Source: Saccharina japonica (taxonomy: Eukaryota; Sar; Phaeophyceae; Laminariales; Laminariaceae). Taken from it: a DNA stretch of 64,000 nt. The notes under the pieces were generated by a model. The model did not search any database, had not been told where the DNA came from, and saw only the letters and a program-made list of their open reading frames with translations. The first letter of the stretch is position 1, and each line of letters begins with the position of its first letter. Both the position numbers and the translations under genes were made by a program. Below, piece after piece: positions 46,200-58,143 of the stretch. The stretch spans positions 230,390 through 294,389 of the forward strand of contig MEHQ01000553.1 in assembly GCA_008828725.1 (NCBI GenBank), read 5' to 3'.

Positions 46200-47834
46200 T
46201 AGATGTAGCAAGGAGATGCTAAATGCTAGATTGTCCGTGGCGGGCTGCAAGGCGCTCACTCTTGGTCGTGCGGCGGGATTGTCTCTCGGTGGCTAATTAT
46301 CCGAGGGCGGGTCAGCGCCGTCTATGACGGGTAACATCGCTCGCGACTGGGGATCATATTTTGCCTGACCGGTGACGTCTCCCTTCGCAAATGCGTGTAC
46401 GAGACCTACGATTGGTATCTACGACCCTATCTTCCACACCACGGCAAGTATAAAAGAGTGCCTAATGTTTGTTTTCGACTATTTGTGGCGAATAGGACAA
46501 GCGGCCAAAAATATGTTCAATTACGGCCAATTATTGGACAAAAGGTGCTTTAAAAAAAAACTGTTCGTCGTACCAGGGTATTTCGGTGTACATTGCTGCA
46601 GTCGCTGTCACTACTGGTACGACGTCGTACATTTTGTTTTTCAGTGTATCCAGCGTGTATCGGTGTACGTATCATATGTGATCTGTGTAACAGACTACCG
46701 TAGAGGCGCAAACCCTCACATCGAGTCAAATAGCGTAACATGACACCACACATACACCCCTCGTGCGAAAAAGTTTACCTTGAATACTTGTTCTGCTTTG
46801 CCACGATGTAATGTTTGAGTACACGACGTGTGTACAGAAGCATGTGGGACTTGTGTGGGAAGGCAAGCTGCCAATGACAACAGGCAGGTTGAGCAGTTGG
46901 TTTCCCTGATCGATTATCGTTGCAAGGGTATATACACAGGTGTCGAAGATACTTGCCTGGCTGGGGTCTATCGATTTATCTGCTGAGAAGGAAAGAACCT
47001 GCATGATGATCCGACCAAGCTTGTCGACCGAATACAATGTGCCGAAGCAAGAAAAGAACGCACTCGACATTCCATGCCAAGCCTTCCGATCCCTCGACTC
47101 TTCGGGGCCTTCTGATCCACCTTCGAGCGAGCCTATAGCTCCATTCTTCCGCTTACTACTGCTGCTGCAGTCACTGTCACTACTACTGCTGCAGTCGCTG
47201 TCACTACGCAGTTGCTGCTTACTCGTATAGGTCGCAGCGCCGCCCAGTAATATTGTAGTACTATGGAAGGCCTTGTATCAAGCAGGGGACGGCTCTCTAC
47301 CGTACCCTTTGTTCAATAGAGGGAGGGAACGGTGTCCGGTAGTATTGGAGTACTATGAAAGGCCTTGAATATCAAGTAGGGGGGGGGGCTGTCCCCTGTG
47401 TTCAGTTTTATATAGTTATTGTACAGGCGTAGAGGGAGGGGACCGTCTCAGGTACCCCCCCCCCTGTCAAAAGGTCAAAGTTGAAAAATTCGACGTGAGG
47501 TGTCGAAAAAACATTTTTCGACCACCCTCGGTCGTACGGCGAATTGTTTTCAAAACCACTCGAACAAAGTCGACTACGATACGAGTACGGCGATTTGGAA
47601 CAAAATAACCCCAAGAAATGTTGCCTCCGGCTGCCTCCGGCGAAAACTAAATGCGCACTAATATTTACAGCCTGCGGCGAAAAACGTTGCGCGGACAAAA
47701 TAGTGTGTTGCGCTGTGCGTAACGAGCCTCGCGGCGACTGTTGTGGCGGAAAACAGTTATTTAAACTCCAATGTTGCGCCAGCTCAACAACGCAAAAATT
47801 TATTAAACAATCTTGAAAACACTAGGTTTGCATG
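46200..47834. other. Region without a recognised gene
   Basis: AT-rich sequence, a CTG-containing stretch at 47155-47215, a degenerate local duplication (TAGTACTATGGAAGGCCTTG at 47258 and TGGAGTACTATGAAAGGCCTTG at 47346), and G runs near 47380 and C runs near 47460. No gene seen. Confidence 0.4.
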
Positions 47835-47843
47835 TAACTTTGC

Positions 47844-48527
47844 ACACAGATGCTCCGAGTATACTCGATACTCCGAGTATACTCGGAGTATCGAGTATTT
47901 TTCGTACTCCGAGTACTGAGAGTATTAGAGTACTGGTGGCCTCAATACTCGGAGTACTTGGAGTATGAGCAGTACTGAAGGCCCAAATACTCCGAGTACT
48001 GGAAGTATGAGCAGTACGTATACTCGAGTACAAGCAGTACTCGGAGTAAAAACATCTAAGTTACTCGGAGTACTCCGAGTATCGAGAGTATTGGACACCG
48101 AAATACTGCGAGTACACAAAGTATCTGAAGTTGGTTTTCTCGAAACGACTGTAATTATACTACGAGGTAATGGGAGCATCTGTGACTTCTGAAATGCTAT
48201 AAACGCCAGTCACGTGCTCCAGAACCTGGGAGGAATAACGGCCGAGTCTTCAAAATGACGTAAAGATGTCCCTAACGTACTTCACATTCCGAGTATACTC
48301 CGAGTATCGAGTGCATTACGTACTCCGAGTATTTAAGAGTATTGGAGTACTGGCGGCCTGAATACTCGGAGTACTTGGAGTATGAGCAGTACTGAAGCCC
48401 CAAATATTCTGAGTACAAGGAGTACCCGCAGTATCGGACCCCGAAATACTCCGAGTACACGAAGTACTTGAAGTTTTCTATCTCCAATACTCGTTACTTT
48501 ACTCCAAGGTACTCGGAGCATCTGTGT
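47844..48527 (-). mobile_element. TACTCGGAGTA-family element, copy 2 (8-bp duplication)
   Basis: 684 bp, flanked by AACTTTGC at 47836-47843 and 48528-48535. Ends are ACACAGATGCTCC and its inverse. It is the reverse complement of copy 1 throughout, including the spacer with GCTATAAACGCCAGTCACG (copy 1: TGACTGGCGTTTATAGC), so the two-halves-plus-spacer structure is a defined element form and not random repeats. Confidence 0.8.
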
Positions 48528-48535
48528 AACTTTGC

Positions 48536-48982
48536 AAACACGCTCCGAGTACCTTGTTGTGAAGTAAGGAGTACGAGTATTGAAGATAAAATGCGTCAGG
48601 TACTTCGTGTACTCGGAGTATTTCGGTGTTCAATACTCCGGGATACTGCTCGTACCCGGAGTATTCCGGGTATGAACACCCTGGATACTGCTTGTACACG
48701 GAGTATTTCGGGGTTCGATACTCTGGAATACTGCTGTACTCCGAATATTTGGGTTCGATACTCCGGAATACTCTCTGTACTCGAAGTATTTAGGGATCCT
48801 GTACTGCTCGAACTGCTCGTACTCAGAGTATTTAGGCATTTCGTTCGTACTGCTAATAATACATCAAATACTCGGAGCATTTCAGAGTTTCTTACTCCGA
48901 GGTACAAGTAATACTCGGAGTATTTCGGGGTGATATACTCCGAAGAACTCCGGGTTAGAGTATCACTCGGAGTATTTTACTC
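48536..48982 (+). mobile_element. TACTCGGAGTA-family element, copy 3, left part (interrupted)
   Basis: Starts ACACGCTCCGAGTACC right after the duplication of copy 2 and runs to ...GAGTATTTTACTC. Its continuation is at 51463. An uninterrupted relative (53025-53639) reads straight through this point, so a later insertion split it. Confidence 0.7.
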
Positions 48983-51462
48983 TACGAGCTGGTTCTATCG
49001 ACAGCCAGAGCTTTACGCCTTCCCAACTTTGCGCCTTGGTTTTTGACAGTTGAAAAACGAAACTTGGGGGCGTTGTGCGTCACAACACGAAGACAAACGT
49101 CACGCCTGGACGCTTTTGAAAAGTGTACTTTTTCGTTCTTTAGGTACTCGTACACGTTTCTGCATTTTCTGTTTTTGTTTGACAACTTTGACCGTTGTTC
49201 CTGCACGTGTTTTTTATTGTTTCAAAAAAGTCCAGGCGCTATGTAGTTGTTTGGTGTTGTTGTTGCGCACAACCCTGTCAACTGTTCATGTTACAACTAT
49301 ATATAAGAAACCAAGGCGCAAAAAAGATTCCCGTGAGGATCCAATATTCCAAGGTCAGGTTCTGTAGGGTATCTACAGAACCATACCCGGGGTATTTACC
49401 CGGGAAATACCCTACAGAGAACTTCTGTGAGTTCTGTAAGGGTTTTATACCCGTACCCGGAACTTCTGTAAGTTCTGTACGACCTTCATACCCTACAGAG
49501 AACTTCTGTAAGTTCTGTACTCCCCGTTTCACAATACCCGGGGTACCGGTACAACGTCTTTGTACCTGCCCGGAACTTCTGTGAGTTCTGTACGCCCGTG
49601 CCACAATACCCGGAACTTCTGTGAGTTCTGTAAGGGTTTTATACCCTAACCCGGAACTTCTGTAAGTTCCGTAAGACATCCATACCCGTACCGGGAACTT
49701 CTGTAAGTTCTGTAACACCTTGGGCACCATACTCCGGGAAAGGGTATTCCCTCGGCACAATACCCTGTGTGCCGGTACAGATTAGGGTATCGTTGAGGAC
49801 GTTAAGAGACGGCCAGCCGAGGGAAAATGGGTATCGGTCAACGGTGTGGATTCGAGTGTTCTACACTAAAACCTAGTATTTTGGCGTCAGTCAAGGATAA
49901 AAAATGAAAAATTGCCGTCAGTCAAGGGGTGAAAATGCCGTCTCCTGACATCTTTTGAAGAGTGATGTTATTATTCTGACGTCATGCCTCATCAGTGACA
50001 CACACCAAAAACGAAATTACGAAATTAAATTACATTGTACATCCCACCTCGCTCACAACCACACATGAACCGAGCACACAAGTACGTGGGGTTTGAGTTG
50101 GGGGGTAAATCTATGACCGCTGTTTTCATTCCCATGAAGTTGGAACGGTCCTTACCGTGAAAATCGTGAAAGACAGCTACGTATAACATAAATTAGCTAC
50201 AATGGTACATGCATGGTATATACGCCTTAGTACCGGTATAGTGTGTCATGTTTGAAGTAGACCAATCGCAGTATTTCGAAATGCATTTCATGTATATTTT
50301 TTGAGGAGTACATTTGCAGTGTTTTCGCCCCCTTGAGGTGGGTATTTACCAGGGTATCACCGGAACTTCTGTAAGTTCTGTACGGCCGTGCCTCAATCGG
50401 AACTTCTGTGGGTTCTGTACGCCCGGGCCACAATCGGAACTTCTGTGAGTTATGTACGACCGGGCCACAGTCGGCGCTTCTGTGAGTTCTGTACGCCCGT
50501 TCCACAATAAATACCCGGAACTTCTGCAAGTTTTGTACACCTGTGTCACAATACCCGGAATTTCTGTGAGTTCTGTGCGACCTTCATACCCGCACCCGGA
50601 ACTTCAGTAAGTTCTGTGCGACCGAGCCACAATACCCGGGGTACCGGTACAACGTGTTTATACCTGCCTGGAACTTCTGTGAGTTCTGTACGCCCGTACC
50701 ACAATACCCGGAACTTCTGTGAGTTCTGTAAGGGTTTTATACCCTAGCCCGGAACTTCTGTAAGTTTTGTACGACCTTCATACCCTACAGAGAACTTCTG
50801 TAAGTTCTGTACTCCCCGTTTCACAATACCCAGGGTACCGGTACAACGTGTTTGTACCTGCCCGGAACTTCTGTGAGTTCTGTATGCCCGGGCCACAATA
50901 CCCGGAACTTTTGTTAGTTCTGTGAGGGTTTTATACCCTAACCCGGAACTTCTGTAAGTCCTGTAAGACACCCATACCCTGACCCTAATTCCACAAACCC
51001 TACAGAACCTGACCTTGCAATATTCCACTAAGTTGCCGAAATTGCTCCTTACATTGTTCTTGTACTTTGGGGGGCTTTTCTTATAACAGCCCCTCCCCGC
51101 TCGCAAATTTAAACAGGTGTCGCGAACGTCTTCTTCTTGTTGATGAGATCATGTCGACATTCCTACAGTAGTACTCGTAGTAGTGTGGAATATGTCGACG
51201 TACTGACCGATATATGGCCTGATTTCAAATTATCTTGATTTTACTATGGGAATATCATCCCTATGTGAAATAGTGCCTCCCCAAGGAGTACGACAATGTC
51301 CATATCTCGGGAACTACAACTCGCACAACAAAAATAGCTTCACCGATGTGTTTCCCTTGTTCGTGCAGTCGTGTGGATATCTTTAATATTGAAAAAGCTG
51401 TATTTTCCGTTTGTTATTTCCCGAAGGTGGAATTTTACGATTTTTCGTGGAACCAGCTCGTA
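48983..51462. mobile_element. Inverted-repeat element TACGAGCTGGTTC, copy 1, inserted into the previous family
   Basis: Ends TACGAGCTGGTTC (48983-48995) and GAACCAGCTCGTA (51450-51462). The same terminal repeat bounds 57364-58143. The outer sequence (about 0.37 kb left, 0.43 kb right) is unique; the middle is a third element at 49350. Target duplication is not clear: ACTC/ACTT at most. No transposase frame. Confidence 0.6.
49350..51017. mobile_element. Inverted-repeat element with internal CGGAACTTCTG minisatellite, perfect 8-bp duplication
   Basis: 1668 bp. The terminal 21 bp are perfect inverted repeats (49350-49370 begins CAAGGTCAGGTTCTGT; 50997-51017 is its exact reverse complement). Flanks CAATATTC at 49342-49349 and 51018-51025 are an exact 8-bp target duplication. 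The interior has about 25 degenerate units of CGGAACTTCTGTRAGTTCTG with spacers such as CGCCCGTGCCACAATACC, in two blocks (49370-49760, 50340-50990) around a 0.6-kb unique core. No transposase; hAT-like by duplication length. Confidence 0.85.
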
Positions 51463-51715
51463 CTTAATGCTTACGGTATAAGGTTTTCAATACTCCCGTT
51501 ACTCGGAGTACTCCGAGTATTTTAGATGTTTGTATTCCAGGTACTGTTTTTACTCGAGGATATGTATTGCTCATACTCCCAGTAATCGAAGTATTTGCGG
51601 CTTCAATGCTGCACATACATACTCAAAGCTCCGAGTATTTAGACCACCAGTACTCTATACTGTCAGTAATCGGAGTACTAGACGCACTCGATTCTGCGAG
51701 TAGTGCACAGATGCT
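51463..51715 (+). mobile_element. TACTCGGAGTA-family element, copy 3, right part (truncated)
   Basis: Continues copy 3 after the insertion (TTTTCAATACTCCCGTTACTCGG, as at 53370) and stops before its terminal repeat, where copy 4 begins. Confidence 0.65.
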
Positions 51716-52788
51716 CCGAGTATACTCGATACTCTCAGTATACTCGGAGTATCGAGTATTGTCATCAATCCGAGTACTGAGAATATTAAAATACTGGTGG
51801 CCTAAATACTAGGAGTACTTGGAGTATGAGCAGAACTGAAAGCACAAATTCTGCGAGTACTGGGAGTATCAGAAGTAAGTATCCTCGAGTACAAGCAGTA
51901 CCCGGAGTACAAAAATCCAAATTACTCGGAGTACTCCGAATTTCGGGAGTATTGAACACCGAAATGCTTCAGCATTCAAGTAAAATACTCCGAGTAATAC
52001 TCTCACCCGGAGTACCTCGGAGTATATCACCTCGAACTACTCCGAGCATTACTTGTACCTCGAGTATGAAACCGTAAAATACTCCGAGTATTGAAAGGTC
52101 CTGCCGTCGACGCCAATATGAGTACAGGGCTCAGGTTCTGCTTGAGCCAGTGGCACTTTCTTTTCTTGTCTGTGTAGCGTCGAGTAGACGCCAGGTTGTT
52201 GGAGTATCCAGGCTTGACGACAAGCCGGATGGACGATACGAAGATGTGAGCAAGGGGGGCTGCCCTTGCTGCGTATTCAAAGATCTTGGGTGTCGTCAGC
52301 CATTACTTGTGCACGGGAGCTGCCGAACACGGCAAGTAGTCTTGGAATACGAACGACCACAGTTACTGTAGTACAATAAAATACAGATATCTATGACCTC
52401 GACGACTTGTGGAACCGACGCAGGACATATCCATGCGGCGGTTGGGTCGAGAGCATGGCACCCACATTGAAAGTATTAGCAGTACGAAATGCCGAAATAC
52501 TTCGAGTACTCAAAGTACGAGCGGTACAGGATCCCTGAACACTCCGAGTACATATTGGTTCCGGAGTATCGTACCCCAAAATACTCGGAATACTGCCGTA
52601 TTCCAGAGTAAGAAACCCGGGATACTCCGAGTGCAAGCAGCATCGAGAGTTTTCATACCCGAAATACTCCGACTACGAGCAGTATCACGGAGTATAGAAC
52701 AATGAAATACTCCGAGTACACAAAAGTCCCTGAAGTATTTTATCTCCAATACTCCTTACTTTACTCCAAGGTACTCGGAGTATCTGTA
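51716..52788 (-). mobile_element. TACTCGGAGTA-family element, copy 4 (interrupted at 52098)
   Basis: Inverted copy starting CACAGATGCTCCGAGTA and ending ...GTACTCGGAGTATCTGTA. It is the long form without the spacer of copies 1 and 2. A 368-bp foreign segment sits inside at 52098-52465. Confidence 0.7.
52098..52465. mobile_element. 368-bp insertion with 8-bp direct repeats
   Basis: Flanked by ATTGAAAG at 52090-52097 and 52466-52473; the flanks are contiguous TACTCGGAGTA-family sequence. The insert is unrelated to that family. Its ends (GTCCTGCCG... and ...GCACCCAC) share little inverted similarity. A 73-residue frame at 52150-52371 with several cysteines is not recognised. Confidence 0.6.
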
Positions 52789-53024
52789 CAGTTTTGTTAT
52801 TCTACCTGGTAGCAGATGCTCGTATATATGTGACTACGTACTCGTATCGTATGTTATGCTACGCACAATATGTGTACGTGTAACACATGGATGCTCATGG
52901 ACGATAGTATGACACGAAATCGGAAAAACCTGAATTTAACACACCGGAAGTTTAAAATCACGTGCCCGGATATCAAGATTTCAAATTATAAGTACGTATA
53001 CACGTATGATACATACAATTGTTG

Positions 53025-53639
53025 ATTGTACTCGGAGTATTTCGGGTATACACACGCTCGACACTGCTTGTACTCGGAGTATTTCGGGGTTCGATACTCT
53101 GGAATACTGCTGTACTCAGAGAGTTTTTTGGGGTTAGATACTCCGAATACTCTCTGTACTCGATATATGTAGGCATCCTGTACTGCTCGTACTGCTCGTC
53201 CTCGGAGTATTCCGGCATTTGGTACTGTTAAAACTTTCAACACACGGAGTATTTCAGTGTCTCATACTCCGAGGTACAAGTAATACTCGGAGTATTTTGG
53301 GGTGGTATACTCCGAGGTACTACGAGTAGAGTATTACTCGGAGTATTTTACTCGAATGCTGAAGTATCTCTGTTTTCAATACTCCCGATACTCGGAGTAT
53401 TCCGAGTCATTTAGGTGTTTCAACTGCGGGTACTGCTTGTACTCGAGGATAAAAGTACTGCTCAGACTCCCAGTACTGAGAATATTTAGGCCTTCAGTTG
53501 TGCTCATACTCCAAGTTTTCCGACAATTTGGATCACTAGTATACTCTAATACTCCCAGTACTCGGAGTACGAAACATACTCGATACTCCAAGCAGTATAT
53601 TCAATACTCGGAGTATAGAGTATACTCGGATCATCTGTG
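53025..53639 (+). mobile_element. TACTCGGAGTA-family element, copy 5
   Basis: Left end truncated; continuous through the point where copy 3 is split, and ends at ...GGATCATCTGTG. Followed by TAACTCTGCC, close to the TAACTTTGC next to copy 2. Confidence 0.7.
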
Positions 53640-53999
53640 TAACTCTGCCACTACTCACTATGAAAATCGTACGTCGTGCATATATATTATGAGTATATAC
53701 TCGTATATATTAATAGTCGGAAATGGACATATGATATATGTATGATATGTACCTGGTATACGTATATCACTGCTTGATGTTTTATTGATAATTTCACCGG
53801 TCGTCGTATTGCGTTCTTCGGCATAGATGCTGATAATTACCCCGGGTCGGTTGATACAGTTTTTCTTGATGGATATCGTATGGAAAGTTTCGATAGTATC
53901 GTTCAGTAATGGAATAATAATATAGTATCGAAAAAGTTTCGATAATTCGATAAACGATAACGATATGGTATACGATAAAACGAAAAAGGTCGAACGCCT

Positions 54000-54225
54000 C
54001 TCTTTTTTTGTTTTTGTTTGTCTATCCCATATATTATCTTCGCCCTTTCTCTCTCCTTCCTTCCCAGTCGTAACTCAGATCCGGGGTCACAAGGTAGGCT
54101 CTCCTGCCTCCTCTCCCACTCCCCCACTACGCTTCTTGCCTTGCTGTTTTATCGCGAAAAGATTCCAGCACTTGCTTCCTCGTGAACTTTCGTCGAATTG
54201 TGCTTACCCACGCTATAATATGCGC
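54000..54225 (+). repeat. CT-rich dispersed repeat, copy 1
   Basis: TTTGTCTATCCCATATATTA followed by TCTTCGCCCTTTCTCTCTCC and TTCCCAGTCGTAACTCAGAT. Related copies at 55195-55385 and, short, 55740-55860. Possibly a SINE or LINE tail; no coding capacity. Confidence 0.5.
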
Positions 54226-54333
54226 CAAATATGAGCTTCGACGAAATCCTCGAGCTCACGAGCTCACAGCTGCTGTTATTTTTAATTTTTTAAATACGCG
54301 CTGTCGACAGTTGGTGTCATTTAAGAATAACAA

Positions 54334-54416
54334 TCTCCACACGAGGAGACTCGAACCCCCGGCCTCCAACGCTAATAGGGTTCGTGGTTACCTGCTAGAC
54401 CACCGGGGCGACCGGC
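54334..54416 (-). repeat. tRNA-like sequence, probably SINE or tRNA pseudogene
   Basis: On the minus strand GGTGGTCTAGCAGG (A box), a GTGG/CCAC D-stem, and GGGGGTTCGAGTCTCCT (B box and T-arm) are at tRNA spacing. The anticodon stem has mismatches and the acceptor stem pairs poorly, so a working tRNA is unlikely. Confidence 0.45.
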
Positions 54417-55194
54417 TTCCCTTGGGGAAAGGGAACACAGACACAGTAGCATCTAGACCTCGCCAACAAACAGACGTTGTGACCTCACCAACAAGCATAT
54501 GATACATACGTAAATGCTGATATTTACCCCGGGGCGGTTGATAGAGGCTTTCGTTGCACCTTGATATATATATTCCAATCTGTCGTACACTGCTGTACTA
54601 CTGCTGTATAGGTCGCCGCTGACGACACTCTCTCTGCACAAAGCGTTCTACATCTTGTTGGCGGCCGTGTGCAAGCCTCGTCATCTTCCTGTCTGTGCCA
54701 CACGCATTTATTCGTCGACAGGGCCTGTCTTTCCGACTACAGAGAGTAGTACGAGTACTACCGGGAACGAAGCCTTGAAGGTGAGGAGGAATGAGTGGGG
54801 TGTACAGCAGTACATAGTACGTAGGTATTTTATGCAGAGTTTGTTTTGTGCCAGATGTCTATCTACCGCTTTGTGTTTAGTTTCTACAGTATGTACCCAA
54901 TTACCGTACATCAGTCGCAGTAGTACACCGAGAGTCCGTCTTGATGCACTTGATCCTAGAAAGAATCCCTAGCCTACATGCAGCAGCAGTAGATTGTGAC
55001 ACTTGTTGCTGTATACTCGTAGGTCTTCTGCTAAACATGTTCGAAAAACTCTTGTGCGTTCGGAGAACATACAGTACTTGATCCATACCTACAGTAAGCA
55101 TGCGCACACAGCAAATCATTGCTGCAGCAGTGTTGTAGACTACACACAGACGAGTACTCGCACGAAGTGCGTGTGCATTGACTGCTGCTGTAGA

Positions 55195-55385
55195 CTTTCG
55201 AATTTTGTATTTTATATCTCTCTTATTTTCTCTGTCCTTCTTCCCTCTCTCGTAAGTTAGATTCGGGGTAACACAGGCCCTTCTCTTCCTTCCCCAGTAC
55301 GGCGCGTGCCTTGAAGTTTTGACGCGATAATCAGCTATTTCTCTCCTCGTTGACTCTCCTCGTTGATCGAGTTGTGTGCTTAGCA
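55195..55385 (+). repeat. CT-rich dispersed repeat, copy 2
   Basis: Shares TATATCTCTCTTATTTTCTC, TTCTTCCCTCTCTCGTAAGT, a CGGGGTAACACAGGC block and the GTGCCTTGAAGTTTTGACGC block with copy 1 in the same order. Confidence 0.45.
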
Positions 55386-57363
55386 AAGCTCCACACGGTA
55401 CCCACGCGTGTGTGGTGTCCTCACAATAATTGCGCAGTCCACGGCCGTCTTCACAATATACCGTCATGTTTTGCCCAACTCCTTCAGTACACGCAGTGTT
55501 TGTCACAACTCCTAATCCTAGGCCGATAAAAAAAATGTGGTCGCAGACCAAGACAGAGAAAACAATTCGTACACACACACCTTGCACACACTGCATGCAC
55601 ACACACAACTGAATGCGTGAAAAACAAGACAAGTGTCAACGTACCGCGAACGAGAACACAAAGAAAGGAGCCTACAGTCAGTACTAATGAAATGGAACAG
55701 AATATATAGGACGCAGAAAGAGGTTAAGCGCAGATAATCTCTATGTTCGTTGGTTTGTTTGTGTGTTTGTTTGTTTGATTGCTTGTCATCTATCCCATTT
55801 ATGATCTTCGCCCTTTGTGTATCTATCTTCCTCTTCGATCCCAGTCTATTTTGTCACAATTTTAGCTTGTACTGGTGATGCGCTACGGGCTGGTGCACGA
55901 ATATATGTACGATATATGTTTGGTGCATCCAACAAACTGAGACGATGTCTTTGAGATATACGAGTACCTGTTCCGTGATCCAAACAAGAGATAAACTTAG
56001 GCCATCGTATGTAAAATGATGCCAAAAATGTGTAATTTGTTTTGTTACTCTTGGCGGGAAGTCCCCCCTCGGCCGCGGGGGCTTTTTCGGCTCGCTTCGC
56101 TCGCGTGATATCAGTCGACTAGTGGTTGGCTGGCTAGCGCTAGCCAAGTAACACCTAGTCCGGAACTCCAGCCAATTTACAGCTCTATTCGATCACCCAT
56201 CCCGGGGTAATCCTTATACGCACAAGCATTTGAAGGTGACCACTATTATTAGTCTACAGGGGGGATCGGTTACTGCAGGAATGAAATATAAGTGGAACAT
56301 ATCATACACCATAATGCGAAAGCATTATAATATGTATGATATGTATAACATGTATGTGCATTTCATCCTAACGTCGAAATAACATGGTTGATTCTCAGAT
56401 CGACGGAAGGCAGTTTTGGGCACCGAAGTCCATTTTGGGTACGGTCGGTTATTGGATAACCGCAAGAAGAACGCCTTCGGGTTCCGGATATTTTTCGGTT
56501 ATTCGAAGCAAATAACCGAAACCGAAACCGAGAACTTTCTGGTCGGTTATTCGTTCGGTTACTCGACATTAATGGATGTGTTGCGCCACGTTCTCAACCC
56601 CACGGGAAACAAATGCCTGTTTTCGAGTGCGCGCCGGCCGGGACATCGGCACTATTTTTACCATGTAACCGTACAAAAAGTATTGCAAGGCGCCCAACAC
56701 ACATCATGTGTGAAAACGGTGTATGTGGTTGTGCAGTTTGGCATGGGTGAGTCATTGGCGTACAGCTGAGCAGGCGGAGTACCAATTCCGAAAAACCGTA
56801 TGTAGAAGGACGGCGAGCGGAGCCTGCTTCTCGTTCCCAATACAAAATGGACGAGGGCTTCCGAAATCTATCAACAGTCAACACAGCTCAACACGCAGAA
56901 GATAATTACTCGAGGTTCAATTTTTGTCCGAGGAAGAAAAATGAAATTATCGTCGAGCTTAGCCCGGTGTAAAATATAAATAAATGCATGTAGGAGAAAA
57001 ATATGCTGTGGGCTGTGCTGCTGTGTATTGGTCTGGTGTTGGTGCTTGGTGCTTGATGCTTGGTGCTAGTGTGGCGAAATGTAGGGGTTCCAATACAGGT
57101 ACAGAGGCGTTATATAGGGAAGGGGATAGGGAACGTAATATCTGACCGGAAATAACGTAACCGGTCATGTCCGGTCGGATATTTTGAAATTACCGCATAA
57201 CCGGTTTGGAAGTGGCCGGTTATCGGTCCCAAAAACCACTCATAAAAACCGGTTAGAAGACCGAAAATCGGTTCCGGTGCCCAACACTGACGGAAGGGCA
57301 CACCGACAAAGGTTCGGAACAACAAGTGCACCAACAGGCACGAAGAGAAGTAAGCGTTACGCC
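55386..57363. other. Region without a recognised gene
   Basis: AT-rich intergenic sequence with a short GC-rich patch at 56052-56105, repeated degenerate CGGTTAT/ACCGGTTAT motifs at 56440-56570 and 57120-57270, and no supported coding exon. Confidence 0.4.
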
Positions 57364-58143
57364 TACGAGCTGGTTCCAGGAATGCTTCTGGCAATGAAAC
57401 AATTAATACGCTAAATCTCACAGCACACAGCATATCCACGTGACCGCATCCACAAGGCGAAGACATCGATCGGTGAAGCTGGTTTCGGCATCCAAGCTGT
57501 AGTTCGTGAGTTATGGGAATTATCGTATTACTTGGGGAGGCGTTGTTGTATAGGGATTTAAGCGATCAACACTAGAATCCATATCATCCTTCTCTCAGCC
57601 ATAATTTGGTCAATACGTGGAAATGTTAGACGCTAGACGTGTTGATATGATCTCATCAACAAGGGGAAGCCGTTGATCACTTGGTTTGTTATGCAATCCG
57701 TTTATATGTGTCATAACAAACGCCTGACAAAGTACTAGAGAAATGTATCGAGCTCTTTGGAAACCCTAGGGGGGCTATTTACTATTTATTTCGTGAAAAT
57801 CACTTGATTGAGCGCCCCAGCCCCACGAAGACGTGGACACCGAAATTTGGCAGGGTTGTTCTTCACGAGCATACAAAACTTCGTGGGAGCGGCAATTTTT
57901 TTATTATATTTTGGTTTCGTCGGTAATTTTGGGTCAAAGTTGACAAAAACTATAACCCACCCCCCCGTTGAAAATGTACATCCTTCACCAAAAAACCCAC
58001 TATTTAAAAAAACGGCCACCATGTCGTTTTTTCGTAAGGTCGCGAAAAACAACCCTGCTGTATTTCGTTTTCCAACTCGCATTCAGCTAAGGCCCAAACG
58101 TCTGAAGCCTGAACGTTCCTGCTCTCGCTGGAACCAGCTCGTA
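57364..58143. mobile_element. Inverted-repeat element TACGAGCTGGTTC, copy 2
   Basis: 780 bp bounded by a perfect 16-bp inverted repeat, TACGAGCTGGTTCCAG at 57364-57379 and its reverse complement at 58128-58143. Contains a second inverted pair: GGCAGGGTTGTTCTTC near 57851 and the reverse of CAGGGTTGTTTTTC near 58050. The frames inside (57808-58455 plus; 57786-58082 minus) arise from that symmetry. No target duplication identified. Confidence 0.65.

Noticed and set aside
49278..49760. 160-residue minus-strand frame with TELTEVPG repeats
   Set aside because: Translation of the interior minisatellite of the element at 49350-51017; the units, not a protein, are conserved.
54334..54416. Functional tRNA gene
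   Set aside because: A and B boxes and a T-arm are present, but the anticodon and acceptor stems pair poorly; kept only as a tRNA-derived relic.
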